Of a stretch of 64,000 nucleotides of DNA, positions 28,774 through 40,927 are shown piece after piece. The notes beneath the pieces are model-generated. The model was not told where the DNA came from. It saw nothing but the letters and a program-made list of their open reading frames with translations, and ran no database searches. How positions within the stretch are numbered: position 1 is the first letter of the stretch; each line of letters begins with the position of its first letter. The position numbers and the translations under genes are program-made. Origin of the DNA: Bacteroidota bacterium (lineage in GTDB: Bacteria; Bacteroidota; Bacteroidia; Chitinophagales; Chitinophagaceae); assembly GCA_016715505.1 (NCBI GenBank), contig JADJZY010000035.1, positions 213,615 to 277,614 of the forward strand, given 5' to 3'.

Positions 28774-31700
28774 ATGAAAATAAATCCTTCCGTTTGGCCG
28801 ATTAATAATCGTACGGCCATTTATATAGGTACCTTGTTTCTTTGTATCATGGGATTGGTTGCTTATAACAACCTGCCAAAAGAACAATTTCCGGAAATCA
28901 AATTTCCGAAAATGTATGTACAAACGATCTATCCGGGAACCAGTCCCGAGAATATGAAAAACCTGGTAAGTAAACATATCGAAAAACAACTCAAGGGGAT
29001 TACAGGAATAAAAAAAGTAACCAGTAATTCTTTTCAGGATTTTTCGATAGTTGAAGCCGAGTTTAATACAGACGTCAAAATGGACAAAGCCAAAAAAAGT
29101 GTGGAAGATGCACTCGATAAGGCTCGTCCGGACTTGCCACAAAATTTACCGAATGAACCTCAAATCATCGAAATTGATGTGAGTGAAATTCCAATCATGA
29201 ACGTCAATATTTATGGGAACTTCGATTTAAAACGTCTGGAAAATTATGCCGATAAACTCAAAGATAAAATTGAGGGCTTAAAGGAAATTAAAAAGGTTGT
29301 GAAGGTGGGTGGATTGGAACGCGAAATTCAAATCAATGTCGACTTGGTAAAAATGACTTCGGCGCAATTGAGTTTTCGGGATATTCAGGGAGCTATCGGC
29401 TATGAAAACATCGAAGCAACCCCGGGCTTGGTAAAAATAGACGGTGAGCAGCGCATTATAAGTGTAAAAAAGGTATTTAAAACAGCGGATGAAATCGCCA
29501 ACGTGGTTGTTCAAAACCCTTATGGTTCCAATGTGTATTTAAAGGACATTGCTGAAATTAAGGATACTTACAAAGAGCAAGAGAGTTTTGCCAGATTAGA
29601 TGGCAAAAACGTAATCACCCTGAATATCATTAAACGGGCAGGTCAAAACTTGATTGATGCCAGTGATAAAATCCGGGCGATTGTAGATGAAACAAAAACC
29701 AAGGAACTTCCTAAAGAATTAAATGTGGTTTTAACCGGCGATCAAAGTGATGCCACCCGAACAACCATTCATGATTTAATCAATACCATCATTATCGGCT
29801 TCTTATTGGTGACCGTGATTTTGATGTTTTTTATGGGAACCACCAATGCCTTGTTTGTGGCGCTCTCTGTACCCCTTTCGTGTGCTATTGCCTTCCTAGT
29901 ATTGCCCGCTCTTGGCTTCACGTTAAATATGATTGTTTTATTCTCATTCCTGCTTGCTTTGGGTATCGTGGTGGATGATGCCATTGTGGTGATTGAAAAT
30001 GCCCATCGTATTTTCCATCATGAGAAACTTCCGATTAAGGAAGCCGTAAAAAAAGCTACCGGGGAAGTGTTCTTACCGGTACTCACCGGAACAATTACGA
30101 CCTTGATGCCCTTTATTCCTTTGGCATTTTGGAAAGGTGTGATTGGTGAGTTTATGTTCTTCCTTCCTGTTACCTTGATCATTACATTGTTGGCCTCTCT
30201 CCTGGTTGCATACATTATCAATCCGGTTTTTGCGGTTGATTTTATGAAGGAGAAAGAATACGATGGCAAAGAAAAAATCAAGTGGACCAAACAAACCACC
30301 ATAACCATCATTGGTTTTGTGGTTACGGGTTTATTGGCACATCTAATGGGCTCACATGGCATGGGTAATTTTGTGCTGGTCATGGCCATTATGTTTTTGC
30401 TCAACAAATTTGTTTTTGTGAAATGGATACATGCCTTTCAAACCAAGGTATGGCCTTCAGTTCAAAATTGGTATGTACGAAAATTGGCTTGGGCGCTTGA
30501 GCATCGCTGGCAAACCATGTTGGTGATTGTTGGATTGTTTATCGCCTCATTTGCATTGATTTCGGTGCGTGCACCCAAGGTGCTCTTTTTACCGGAGGCA
30601 GAACCCAATTTTACGTATGTATACTTAACCATGCCCGAAGGGACGGATCAAACTCGTACCAATGAAGTGTTGAAACAACTCGAAGAAAAAGTGGATTTGG
30701 CATTACGGGATTCGATCACCGGAAAACGCAGTCCGATTGTTACTTCTGTTATCTCGAATGTGAAATTAGGAGCTACCAATCAGGAGGCCGGAGAAATTGG
30801 AGAGTATCCGAATCGAGGAAAAATTACGGTGGCATTTGCAAAGTTTGCCGATCGAAATGGACGATCAACACAAGAGTTGCTAAATAAAATTCGTGCGACT
30901 GTGAAGGGTGTTCCCGGAACACAAATAGTCGTTGATAAAGAATCGGGTGGTCCGCCAACACCTAAGCCGATTGTGATTGAAATTACAGGCGATAATTTGG
31001 ATACCTTGATTGCATCGTCCAAGCGACTTAAACGATTTTTAGATAATCGTCAAATTGCCGGGGTTGAAGAGTTGAAAAGTGATTTTCAGGCCAATAAACC
31101 GGAAATTATTTTTGATGTAAACCGCGATCGATTAAACCGCGAAGGAATTAGTACCGGCATGATAGCGGGCGATTTAAGAACGGCAGTATTTGGAAGTGAA
31201 ATTTCCCGATTCCGCGATAATAAGGATGATTATCCAATCACATTGCGATTAAATGCTGATCAAAGAAATAATATTGATCTGATTAAAAACCTAACCATTA
31301 CTTATCGGGATATGGCCATGCAGGGAATGGTGAGACAAGTACCGATTAGTAGCTTTGTAGATATTCGTTACGGTTATACTTACGGTGGTATCAAACGCAA
31401 GGATGAAAAACAAATTATAACCCTTTCGTCCAACGTAACCAGCGAATTTAATCCGAACGAAGTTGTAGCAGAAGTTCAGGCTGCAGTGGATGAATTTCAG
31501 AAGCCTGGAGAAATCAATATCCGTATGGGCGGAGAGCAAGAGGAGCAAAAAGAAACTGGTGCGTTTTTAGGAGGTGCTTTACTAACTTCAATGGCCCTTA
31601 TTTTTCTTTTATTGATTGCACAGTTTAATTCAATTTCACGAACACTGATTATCATGAGTGAAATCCTCTTGAGTGTTATTGGGGTGTTTTTAGGCATCGG

Positions 31701-32166
31701 AATATTTAATATGGATTTTGTCATCGTTATGACCGGAATTGGTATTGTTGCCTTGGCTGGAATTGTGGTGAGAAATGGGATTTTATTAATCGAATTTTCT
31801 GACATCAAACTCAAAGAAGGCCTCAGTCCGAAAGATGCCTTGCTGGAAGCAGGTCGCACGCGTATGACTCCGGTGCTATTGACCGCCACAGCCACCATGA
31901 TTGGTTTGGTTCCTTTAGCGGTAGGCTTAAACATGGATTTTGCAGAACTTTTTACTACGGGCAACCCACATATCTTCTTCGGAGGTGATAGTGTTGCATT
32001 TTGGGGACCATTAAGCTGGACGATGATTTTTGGATTAAGCTTTGCCACCGTGATTACCCTCATTATTGTACCGGTGATGATGGTGATGGCGTTGAATTGG
32101 AAAGCGAAGTGGAAATCACGAACAGCAGGTAGTAAATCTTACACGGGAAAAGAGATATTTTTTTAA
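28774..32166 (+). CDS. RND-family efflux pump, inner-membrane permease
   Basis: This intact 1130-residue protein has the 12-helix RND layout: a first helix at about residues 12-30, two large periplasmic loops and two six-helix bundles. The proton-relay Asp pair is present in TM4 (GIVVDDAIVVIENAHR, Asp401 and Asp402). The TM10 Lys of AcrB (Lys940) is replaced by Arg (Arg1000, in GIVVRNGILLIEF), a variant I believe is common in Bacteroidota pumps. An insertion of roughly 80 residues with extra hydrophobic segments lies before TM7 (about residues 495-590). The likely substrates are drugs, dyes or detergents, but the sequence does not say which. Confidence 0.93.
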   Translation: MKINPSVWPINNRTAIYIGTLFLCIMGLVAYNNLPKEQFPEIKFPKMYVQTIYPGTSPENMKNLVSKHIEKQLKGITGIKKVTSNSFQDFSIVEAEFNTDVKMDKAKKSVEDALDKARPDLPQNLPNEPQIIEIDVSEIPIMNVNIYGNFDLKRLENYADKLKDKIEGLKEIKKVVKVGGLEREIQINVDLVKMTSAQLSFRDIQGAIGYENIEATPGLVKIDGEQRIISVKKVFKTADEIANVVVQNPYGSNVYLKDIAEIKDTYKEQESFARLDGKNVITLNIIKRAGQNLIDASDKIRAIVDETKTKELPKELNVVLTGDQSDATRTTIHDLINTIIIGFLLVTVILMFFMGTTNALFVALSVPLSCAIAFLVLPALGFTLNMIVLFSFLLALGIVVDDAIVVIENAHRIFHHEKLPIKEAVKKATGEVFLPVLTGTITTLMPFIPLAFWKGVIGEFMFFLPVTLIITLLASLLVAYIINPVFAVDFMKEKEYDGKEKIKWTKQTTITIIGFVVTGLLAHLMGSHGMGNFVLVMAIMFLLNKFVFVKWIHAFQTKVWPSVQNWYVRKLAWALEHRWQTMLVIVGLFIASFALISVRAPKVLFLPEAEPNFTYVYLTMPEGTDQTRTNEVLKQLEEKVDLALRDSITGKRSPIVTSVISNVKLGATNQEAGEIGEYPNRGKITVAFAKFADRNGRSTQELLNKIRATVKGVPGTQIVVDKESGGPPTPKPIVIEITGDNLDTLIASSKRLKRFLDNRQIAGVEELKSDFQANKPEIIFDVNRDRLNREGISTGMIAGDLRTAVFGSEISRFRDNKDDYPITLRLNADQRNNIDLIKNLTITYRDMAMQGMVRQVPISSFVDIRYGYTYGGIKRKDEKQIITLSSNVTSEFNPNEVVAEVQAAVDEFQKPGEINIRMGGEQEEQKETGAFLGGALLTSMALIFLLLIAQFNSISRTLIIMSEILLSVIGVFLGIGIFNMDFVIVMTGIGIVALAGIVVRNGILLIEFSDIKLKEGLSPKDALLEAGRTRMTPVLLTATATMIGLVPLAVGLNMDFAELFTTGNPHIFFGGDSVAFWGPLSWTMIFGLSFATVITLIIVPVMMVMALNWKAKWKSRTAGSKSYTGKEIFF

Positions 32167-32201
32167 AGGCATCTGCATTCTTTCATGTAGATGCCTTTTT
32201 T
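32165..32201 (+). terminator. Intrinsic terminator of the efflux operon
   Basis: AAAGGCATCTGCA (32165-32177) pairs with TGTAGATGCCTTT (32185-32197), with one G-T wobble. The stem is followed by a run of T and overlaps the RND stop codon. Confidence 0.85.
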
Positions 32202-32289
32202 AATATAGGAAAGGAACGCTTGTTCAATCGGATTCTATGAACTTTACCATTTCCGAATTCATTCAATAGGAAAACCCAATCCAATTTCG

Positions 32290-32297
32290 TAGATTTG
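32290..32297 (+). promoter_or_regulatory. Possible -7 element for the giant T9SS gene
   Basis: TAGATTTG fits TAnnTTTG exactly. The -33 partner is weak. A leader of about 50 bases would precede the ATG at 32350. Confidence 0.3.
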
Positions 32298-32349
32298 ATA
32301 GAGCATTTGTAGTTGAACGGAAATGTGTTGAACGCTCATACGATATTTT

Positions 32350-35300
32350 ATGAAAACACGATTACTTTTATTTTTCATTCTTTTTTGTTCGGTAGGGAAT
32401 CTCTTTGCACAAAGCTATATTGGTTTTGAATGGACATTAGATACTAAAACAAGCATCCAGGTGATTAAAAGCAAAGGGGCCTATGTTTATACCTTTGGAA
32501 AGTTCAACAATACGGTAGTGATAGATGGGATTAGTTATACGCCCAATGGTCCGAGTGATGTATTGATTCAAAAATTTGACACGCTGGGTAATCGGGTATG
32601 GGTTTGTCAGGCAGGTGGAGCATTGAACAATGATTGTTACCGTGCACACATTGATGATTCAGATTACGTTTATGTGACAGGAATAGAAAGTAATCCATTG
32701 AATGCGGCTGATTATCAAATTTGGACTGCCAAGGTGTCGAATATAGGTCAATTGTTATGGAGTCAGTCTGCAGGAAGCAATGGCTTGGATGCGGGGCTGG
32801 ATATCACTTCCGATTATGCGGGCAATGTATATGTTTCCGGTTATGTAGGCGATACCATCACTTTTGCAGGAGTGACCTCTGACCGAAAAAAGGGAGTTGT
32901 TATTGCTTATACATCAACGGGTGTTGAAAACTGGATTAAAGCATCCAGTCATGGCAGAATTGTCAACCTTGAATATGCGGCATGGGATAGTACCATACAT
33001 TATTGGAGTGATTATATTTCACATTGGATTATGACAGCAGAAACTGTACGTTTCGGTGATAGTAGTTATGTTACGATATGGAATAATATAACCTCTTTCG
33101 AGGGTAAATTAAAATTGAATGGGGGGATTTTATCTTTCCTTCAGGCTTCGGGAAATGGAAGCGCCAATAATACCTTCCCAGCTAGTGGAGATATCATTTT
33201 AAGGCCAAATGGGGAGCAAGTATCCAATGGAAGCGGCTCAGGAGCATATGGTGCTAATTACGATTGGGGGTTTTTAAATACTTTGACTAATACCTATTTA
33301 GGCCAAATTCATCTCTCTACATCGCCAACGGGAAACTCAATATTGAGTTTTTTCACGATTTTTTCTGCAAGTATCCATGAAGATCAGTTATACCTTCTTT
33401 CAAACGGGAAAGGGAATGTAAATTGTTATATAAATGGCAAGCTAAAGAGTATGGTTCCAACTCCAACTCAGAATCTATTTATTTTCAAATTAAGCGATTC
33501 ATCCACCAAACAGCGAACATTTGCTTCAAATGAATTTCAACTGGTAAGCGCGCATGCCTATGGTATTTTTGTATCGCATGGATCGTATCTGTCTAAGATA
33601 TGTGATTCAAATTGTGCGATGAGTATGGCACAAAGAGCGAAGGATACAATGGCTTGTCCTCCAGGAATTTTGGATACAACGACCTATGGCAAAATTACCT
33701 TTAATGGAGGGACTCCGCCATATACTTATCAATGGAGTCCTAGTATTGGAATCAACAATCCCAATCTTTTAAATCCGGTGTTTGTGGTTGATACAACCAG
33801 AACTTATGTATTAACAATAAGCGATGCATTGAACAATGTTATTTATGATACAGTGACATTTTCATTATTTTCGGTTCCGTCCGTTCAAATTAATACGGTT
33901 GGAAATACGCATCTTTGCAATGGAAGTAGCGATACGCTGATACTCAAAAGCAGTCATCCATGGTTACAAAATACCTGGTATCGTGGAGGCAACGGGGCTC
34001 CATTCTCTTCTTACGTTCAATTGGCTTTGGATGCAGATTCTATTCAAGCACATCCCATTCCTAATAATAACAACAATGTTTTTAATAATTTAAATTATAT
34101 CCTGATGACAACTGATTCTGTTTCGGGATGTAAGATTAGAAAGGATTTTTTGATGCCATTTTATCCGGGAATAAACTTGAATATTAAATACCTGAAGGGG
34201 GCTTCTTATATCAGTTTAAATCAACGAAGAGATACCATCTGCGAAAATATAGATACGTTAAAATTATTTAAATCCTTATATGGACCAGTTCCATATATTT
34301 ATAATTCAGTGGTGTATAAGTGGTTCAGGGATGGGAACTATTTACTCAGCAATGGATATAATGATTATTTATGGATATGGGAGGCTGGGGAGTATGTATT
34401 AGAAGCCAGTGATGGGATATGTACGTTATATGATACATTGACAATTTATCCAAAAGTTGATAGCGCCAATCTGAATATATCGGCATCGGCAAATCCATCT
34501 TGTTCCAATACTGCTGTGCAGCTGGTTTCGACGGGAGCCAATAAGTACTTATGGTTGCCAGGAGATTATATTAATGATACGATTCTTGTTCGACATCCGT
34601 CAACTACCACTTATACGGTTATTGGTCAGGGCTGCCTAAGTGATGATACTACTACAATACAGGTAGATCGTTTAGGGCAGGATTTTTTCACCGGCATTAG
34701 TTCAGGTTGTGGTTCATATATATTGGGGGACACTTGCCAATTGGTTGCTAGAGATTCTGTCAGACAATATGGTCCGATTGTATATACCCAGACACTTTGT
34801 ACTCCGGATAGTGGTAAACAAAATAGTAGTACTAAGGCCATCACGAATGTTCAATTTAGCAAACTGAATTTAACTTCCTGGAGTAATGGGGTCTATCCTG
34901 CCATTTATGAGCCCTACTTAAATGGAGACAATATTCAATACTTGGAGAAAAATTATTTTTTTGAGCTGAAAGTTAAAACAATCGATAACAATACGGTAGC
35001 TTGTGTAGCCTGGGTTGATTTTGATCGTGATGGGAACTTCAGCAGTCAGGAATCATATGTATTAAGTAAAATTTTGGATACTTTTCGTGCCACTATTCCG
35101 ATTCCATCCGGGGCGCAGCTCGGTACAACTGTTTTGCGAGTCAGAGCAGTGTGGAACAACGTAATAACAGGACAGGATGCTTGCAAGGAATTTCCAGGAT
35201 TTTATAATGAAACCGAAGACTATCCGATTCATATTTTCGAAACTGTACCATTTACAGGGAATACTTATAGCTGGAGCCCGGCTACAATGATATCTTCAAC

Positions 35301-37714
35301 AACAGGAGATTCAGTATCTGTATATCCAAACCTTTCAAGCACATATCAGTTGGTTTCAACAGATTCCTTTGGTTGTAGCAGTATAGACAGTATTATTATT
35401 CCGGTCAATTTTCAAATGGCCTCAACGATTGCCGATACTGCGGTATGTGCAGGATCGGTATTAGATCCGGCACAGTATGGCGCAATGCTTTGCGGCGGAG
35501 GAGTACCTCCATATAGTTATGAATGGACTCCAAATATTGGCCTCAACGATAGTAGTTTGCTCAATCCCACTTTTGTCATTGATTCAACCATCACTTATGT
35601 ATTGACGGTCAAGGATAGTACAAATGCTTTCATAAGAGATACGGTCCATTTTATTGTGAGTCCTTCTTTGATGGATAGTATTGAAATACTTGGGAATATG
35701 CATATATGTAAAAATGCTCAGGATTCGATATTGCTGAAAACCCATGATCCCACTTTACAAAACGCCTGGTACAAAGGGTTAATTGGGTCACCTTTTTCTT
35801 CTTATTCCCTGATATCTACTGACGCGGATTCAATTTTTGTCCATCCATCACTGAATGAAAATTATTTATTGGTGCGTACTAATTTAAGTAACGGTTGTTC
35901 GTCCACTGAATCAATTACATTACCCTATTATCCGGCATCTTTTGAAGGGATAGCTGATAACAATGGGATTCTGGCTGCAGCTACGGATACTTTATGCGAA
36001 AATATAGATACCTTACGCCTGTTACCTAAATTGGGTTTTATCGATACCTATGCCAGCAATTCCTGCTTATATAATTGGTATAAAAATGGAACGTTGATAG
36101 CATCCCAATCCATGACCGATTCGTTTATAGTTTGGCAAACGGGGGAATACGTTTTAGAGGTCACTGATGGATTATGTACCTTATTTGATACCCTGAAAAT
36201 AGAGACCGAACTAGCCATAGCCAATTTGCAAACCAGTATTTCAGCCAACCCAACTTGTGTGAATACACCTGTAGAATTAAGTGCCAATGGCGCAAAGAGT
36301 TATATTTGGCAACCTGGGAATGCGACCACAGATACAATCACCGTGAATTTACCAGGTACTACAACATATACGGTCATCGGCACGGGTTGTTACCTGAATG
36401 ATACCGCCTATATAGAGGTTAGAAAATCGAATTTTGTGACCAATATTCTTGTCGATTCCACTATCCTCTGTGTTGGTGATACTGCTCATTTAACAGTTGT
36501 TGACAGTGCCTATCAGTTTGGGTCATTTATATATTCTCAGGCTAATTGTATTCCTTATGCCAGCAACGTAATGAATGGATATATTTCTTATGTTCAATTT
36601 GCCAATACGATGAATTATTCTTCCGGTTCTCCCATGGGTTATAGTTCTTATGATACTGTTTTGCCGATTGAGTATTTTAATCCGGGTGAGTGGTTCGATG
36701 TTCGAGTTTATTCGCCTATAGCAGGAGTATGCACCCAGTATTGCAGAGCATGGCTTGATTTTAACCGAGATGGATTATTCGATGTTACCGAGTCGTTTGA
36801 ATTATTGAAGATTGCGGATACATTCAGAACTTCAATACAGATTCCTGCGAATGCACAACTTGGTCAAAATAGATTACGACTTCGATGGAGTGAATGTGAT
36901 AGCTTAAGTTCAGGAGATGCTTGTACGATTATTACAAACGGTAATCATGAAACCGAGGATTATGCCCTGCATATCCGCAGTAAAACAGAGCTATTAGGAA
37001 ATATATATACATGGACTCCCGTGCAAACCTTATCTTCATCAGTATTACAACAAGTAGAAGCATTTCCTATTCAAAATACCTTGTATTCGGTCATTTCACA
37101 AGATTCTATTGGTTGTGCAGCATTTGCTTTTTCACAAATAGATGTAATAACGTGTTGTACACAAACAACCATAGATTCCACCTTGTATTTAGGTGGTGAC
37201 TCTATTGAGGTCTACTGGACAGCGGAACCTAGCTCCAGTTCATATGATCTTCGATACAGGCAACAAGGCGCCTTGGGGTGGAATGTGATTTCGGGCATCC
37301 TTGATACGAAATTGAAATTAAACGATTTGATCTTTTCGGGAGTTTATGAAATCGAGGTAAAGCCCAATTGCAGCAACGGTATTTCGGAATTTGGTCCTAC
37401 ATATAACTTAACATTCCCGATTTTTAAGTTGGTCTGAAGGGATAAAATCCACGGAGGTTTTGTTCTATCCCAATCCTACGAATGGTATTTTGAATGTGAT
37501 TTATCAACTTCCAGAAAAGGATGTTGTGGAAATATTCTTGTATGATATATCCGGCCAAAAAATCAGTGAGTTAATGACCGTTGAACAAAATGCAGGGGTT
37601 CATGCATTTCGGATTGATCTCAATCAAAACCTACATGCAAGTGGCATGTACCTGATTGAGCTCCGAAGGAGTGGAATGAGCTTAATCAGAAGAATACAAT
37701 TTCACCGACCTTAG
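32350..37714 (+). CDS. Giant multidomain adhesin-like T9SS cargo protein (one frameshift near the C-terminus)
   Basis: The signal peptide spans residues 1-21. Residues about 25-200 form SBBP-like propeller strands (DSDYVYVTG, GNVYVSGYVGDT). Two tandem copies of a unit of about 590 residues follow (33.63-35.40 kb and 35.42-37.15 kb). Each holds a SprB/PKD-like start (GG-x-PPY-Y-W-P), a CENIDTL segment, a TTYTV-GCG segment, and a GEVED-type domain (AWVDFDRDGNF or AWLDFNRDGLF, ending HETEDY or NETEDY). A fibronectin III-like domain precedes the end of the first frame at 37437. The T9SS sorting domain (VLFYPNPTNG, SGMYLIEL) continues in another frame from about 37425 to 37714, with the indel in the T5 run near 37422. 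The rejoined length is about 1,787 residues. It is probably a surface adhesin or matrix protein. Confidence 0.85.
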
Positions 37715-37838
37715 CAAGTGTATTATATTTTTTCGGAACAGTTATGTTATGATAGCGTTGAATATTTTTGTGAAAATATTTTACTTCGGTTAAAACCTAG
37801 ATTTATAAGTACCGCAGAGGTTTTGATAGATACATAAA

Positions 37839-39227
37839 TTGATTTATCATTGCTCTGTGCGAAAAAGATTATTTTTACTTTATTGGGTATGTGGCTTTCA
37901 AACGCTGCATGCCCAATTTCATTTAGTGACTCAGGCACTTGATCAATTGAGTAAACAAACGCCTTATACCAAAGCCGATATTAGTTTTACTTTGTTGGAT
38001 AATCAGGAAGGTAAACGACTCATTTCATATCAATCAGACCGATTACTGGCGCCAGCATCGACCTTAAAAACCTTTACGACGGCCACGGCTTTAAAAGTAC
38101 TGGGTCCAGATTTTAGGTATCACACCAATGTCGTTTTTATGGGCCAAATAAAATCCGGAATTGCAAAAGGAGTGCTCCGCATAGATGCTTCGGGTGATCC
38201 AACTTTTGGCAGTGATCGATTTGACAGCACCAAACCGGAACGAATCAAGTCGCTAATCGTTGAAGCCTTGCGCAAAAAAGGAATTCAAAAAATGTTTGGT
38301 AAGATAGAGGTACATGGCAAAGTGTTTGATGATTCATCCATCCATTCATGTTGGCTGGATGAGGATATTGGAAATTATTACGGAGCCGGATTGTATCCAT
38401 TAAACTGGCGCGAAAATAAATTTGAGATCACCCTGGTCCCAACCAAAACATCATTCGTCGTAAAAAATAATACAGCCAATTATCAAAACGATCGTGATTT
38501 TTGCATTGAGTTGATTCATCAAGAGGATGCAACAACCGAAGAAGCTTTTGCATTTATCGAAAAAGGTAAATCATGCCCTTATGTTATCCGAGGGGTATTG
38601 TCGGCTAAAGAAAGTTCTCATAATATGCAATTGGCCCGATTGACACCAGCGCATGATTTTATCATGGAATTAAAACAAACCCTACAAAAGGAATTTTCTT
38701 TTCAGGAGATGGCGATAAGTCATTCCGGACCGGGTGAGAAGATGCTGGATATTGTATCACCCTCACTTGCTGAGATGGTATATTGGTGTAATCAGAAAAG
38801 TTTAAACTTATATGCTGAAGCTTTTTGTAAAACCATTGCCCAAAAATTATTTCGAAAAGCGAATTGGTTTTTGGGTACTCGTGCCATGTTGCGATATGCC
38901 AGTGCTTCCGGTTTGCCGATTGGAGCTGCGGATTTAAAAGATGGATCTGGTTTGTGTGAGAACAATCGAATCAGTACAGCATTGCTGTCGGGGCTCCTGC
39001 GTCAGTATACCCGCGAAAAATTCTTTCCGTCCTTTTATAGCAGTTTGCCTTCGATTAATGGCCTCAATATGAAGAGCGGTTATATTGGAGGTACCCGTGC
39101 CTATGCCGGTTATATCACGCTTCGCGACAGCACCAAGGCGAGCTTTGCATTTATCATTCATGGATATTCCTGCCCGCCCCGGGATGTGAAGCTGGCCATG
39201 TTCAGGATTTTAGATTTGCTGAAATGA
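37839..39227 (+). CDS. dacB: D-alanyl-D-alanine carboxypeptidase/endopeptidase, PBP4 type (peptidase S13)
   Basis: This intact 462-residue protein has a signal-like N-terminus (residues 8-25, ending LHAQ). The three serine-peptidase motifs of family S13 are present: SxxK as APASTLKTF (near residue 72), SxN as SLN within NQKSLNLYAEAF (near residue 326), and KSG as MKSGYIGGTRAYAG (near residue 410). Long DacB-type inserts between motifs one and two fit the length. The enzyme trims or cuts peptidoglycan peptides in the periplasm. The start at 37839 is the first ATG and leaves a slightly unusual leader (IYHCSVRKR). Confidence 0.9.
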   Translation: MIYHCSVRKRLFLLYWVCGFQTLHAQFHLVTQALDQLSKQTPYTKADISFTLLDNQEGKRLISYQSDRLLAPASTLKTFTTATALKVLGPDFRYHTNVVFMGQIKSGIAKGVLRIDASGDPTFGSDRFDSTKPERIKSLIVEALRKKGIQKMFGKIEVHGKVFDDSSIHSCWLDEDIGNYYGAGLYPLNWRENKFEITLVPTKTSFVVKNNTANYQNDRDFCIELIHQEDATTEEAFAFIEKGKSCPYVIRGVLSAKESSHNMQLARLTPAHDFIMELKQTLQKEFSFQEMAISHSGPGEKMLDIVSPSLAEMVYWCNQKSLNLYAEAFCKTIAQKLFRKANWFLGTRAMLRYASASGLPIGAADLKDGSGLCENNRISTALLSGLLRQYTREKFFPSFYSSLPSINGLNMKSGYIGGTRAYAGYITLRDSTKASFAFIIHGYSCPPRDVKLAMFRILDLLK

Positions 39228-39264
39228 TGAAACAATTTTCTGAAGGATTTATTACCTTTCAGGC

Positions 39265-40903
39265 ATGAATGCAACAAAAGCGAAACATCCAAAGGCATTA
39301 CCTTATCTTTTTTAACCGAAATGTGGGAGCGTTTTGGGTACTATCTCATGCTCGGCATTTTTGTTTTATACATGACCGATGTCGATAAAGGAGGGCTGGC
39401 CATGGATGATAAAAATGCAGATGATATTTTCGGAACCTTCATCGCGCTGGTTTATCTCACCCCATTTATCGGTGGTTTTTTAGCAGATCGTTTGTTGGGT
39501 TATACCAAATCAATCTACCTTGGCGGTGCCATGATGGGTTTAGGGTATATGGGACTGGCCATGCAGGGCATGTTGCCATTTTACATTTCACTCATGCTTA
39601 TTATTGTAGGAAACGGTTTTTTAAGCCGAGTATTTCCACCCTACTGGGAAATCTTTATAGCGAGCCTGAATACAAGGAGAATAAAGATGCCGGTTACAAC
39701 ATATTTTATATGGGCATTAATATCGGTGCATTGATTTGTAATTTTTTTGCGGCTTTCATGCGCAATAAATTTGGCTGGCATGCGGCCTTTATTACTGCCG
39801 GTGTAGGGATGTTTCTGGGCCTGATTATTTTTTCGATGGTGGTTAAACATATCAAACATGCCGATCAACGCAAGCCGGTTCAGGCAGAGGATATGAGTAT
39901 TTCAAAGGTCATTACCCTGGTGCTATTGCCTGCCATCGGTGCCGGAATCTTAGGCTGGTTTATACCGGATAATTTGTTGGGTTCGGATAGTACAGATGCC
40001 TTCATTTTCGCTTGTTTACCAGTCATCATCTTCTTCGTTTCATTGTATGTACGTGCCAATGAAAAAGATAAAAGACCTGTAGCAGCCTTACTGGTTATTT
40101 TTGCTTTGTCTATCATGTTCTGGGCTGTATTTAAACAAAATGGAACAGCCTTAACCCGTTGGGCCAAATATTATACAGATCGCGAATTGCCCACTGCTAT
40201 TCAGGGCCCGGCCGAAACACTTTATCTCACCGAAAAAATCCCTTCACAACCGGATATGGTCACCAAATATGATGAGCAATTCAGAGCAGTGAAAGAAAAT
40301 GGGAAGCCGGTGAAGCACTTGGGTTTAGATGCTTATTACAATAACCTGGCACCTGAAAAAATTCCTGCAAACGGACAGCCGGTGTATTTAACCAATACGG
40401 AATTATATCAATCGGTAAATCCGGGCTGGGTGGTTTTACTCACCCCGGTTGTCGTTGCGTTTTTTGTATTTATGCGACGTAAGAAATTAGAACCGTCCAC
40501 ACCGGCAAAAATTGCCTGGGGCTTACTCATTTCAGCGCTTTCTACATTAGTGATGGTTGGAGCAGTTGCTGCCAGTCAGGGCGGGTTGATGAAAGTATCT
40601 CCCTGGTGGCTCATTGGTACTTATGGTGTGATAACCGTAGGTGAATTATTTCTAAGTCCAATGGGATTATCGCTCGTATCCAAATTGAGCCCTCCTCGAA
40701 TCACAGCACTCATGATGGGTGGATTTTTTCTATCGACTTCCATTGGAAATAAATTATCGGGCGTTTTGGCCAGTATGTGGTACGATTATGAAGATAAAGC
40801 CAATTTCTTTTGGGTCAATTGCGTGTTACTGCTATTGGCGGCTGGGATGGCCTTCATTTTACTTAAATGGATGAATCAGATTTTTAAGGAGCAGATGCAT
40901 TAA
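39265..40903 (+). CDS. POT/PTR2 family proton-dependent oligopeptide transporter (two frameshifts)
   Basis: The ATG at 39265 begins NATKAKHPKALPYL. A T6 run at 39309-39314 shifts the frame, after which LTEMWERFGYYLMLGIFVLY gives the POT signature ExxERFxYY (read here as EMWERFGYY). A second T6 run near 39620 shifts the frame again: the adjacent frame restores GFFKPSISTLLGNLY, a conserved POT loop, and then YNIFYMGINIGAL. The remainder (39710-40903) is continuous to TAA. The rejoined protein has about 546 residues and some 14 membrane helices, with a long loop between helices 8 and 9 that may form a periplasmic domain, as in Bacteroidota PTR2 proteins. The role is uptake of di- and tripeptides. 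Confidence 0.85.
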
Positions 40904-40927
40904 TACGCCCTCTAAATGGATTGTCTC

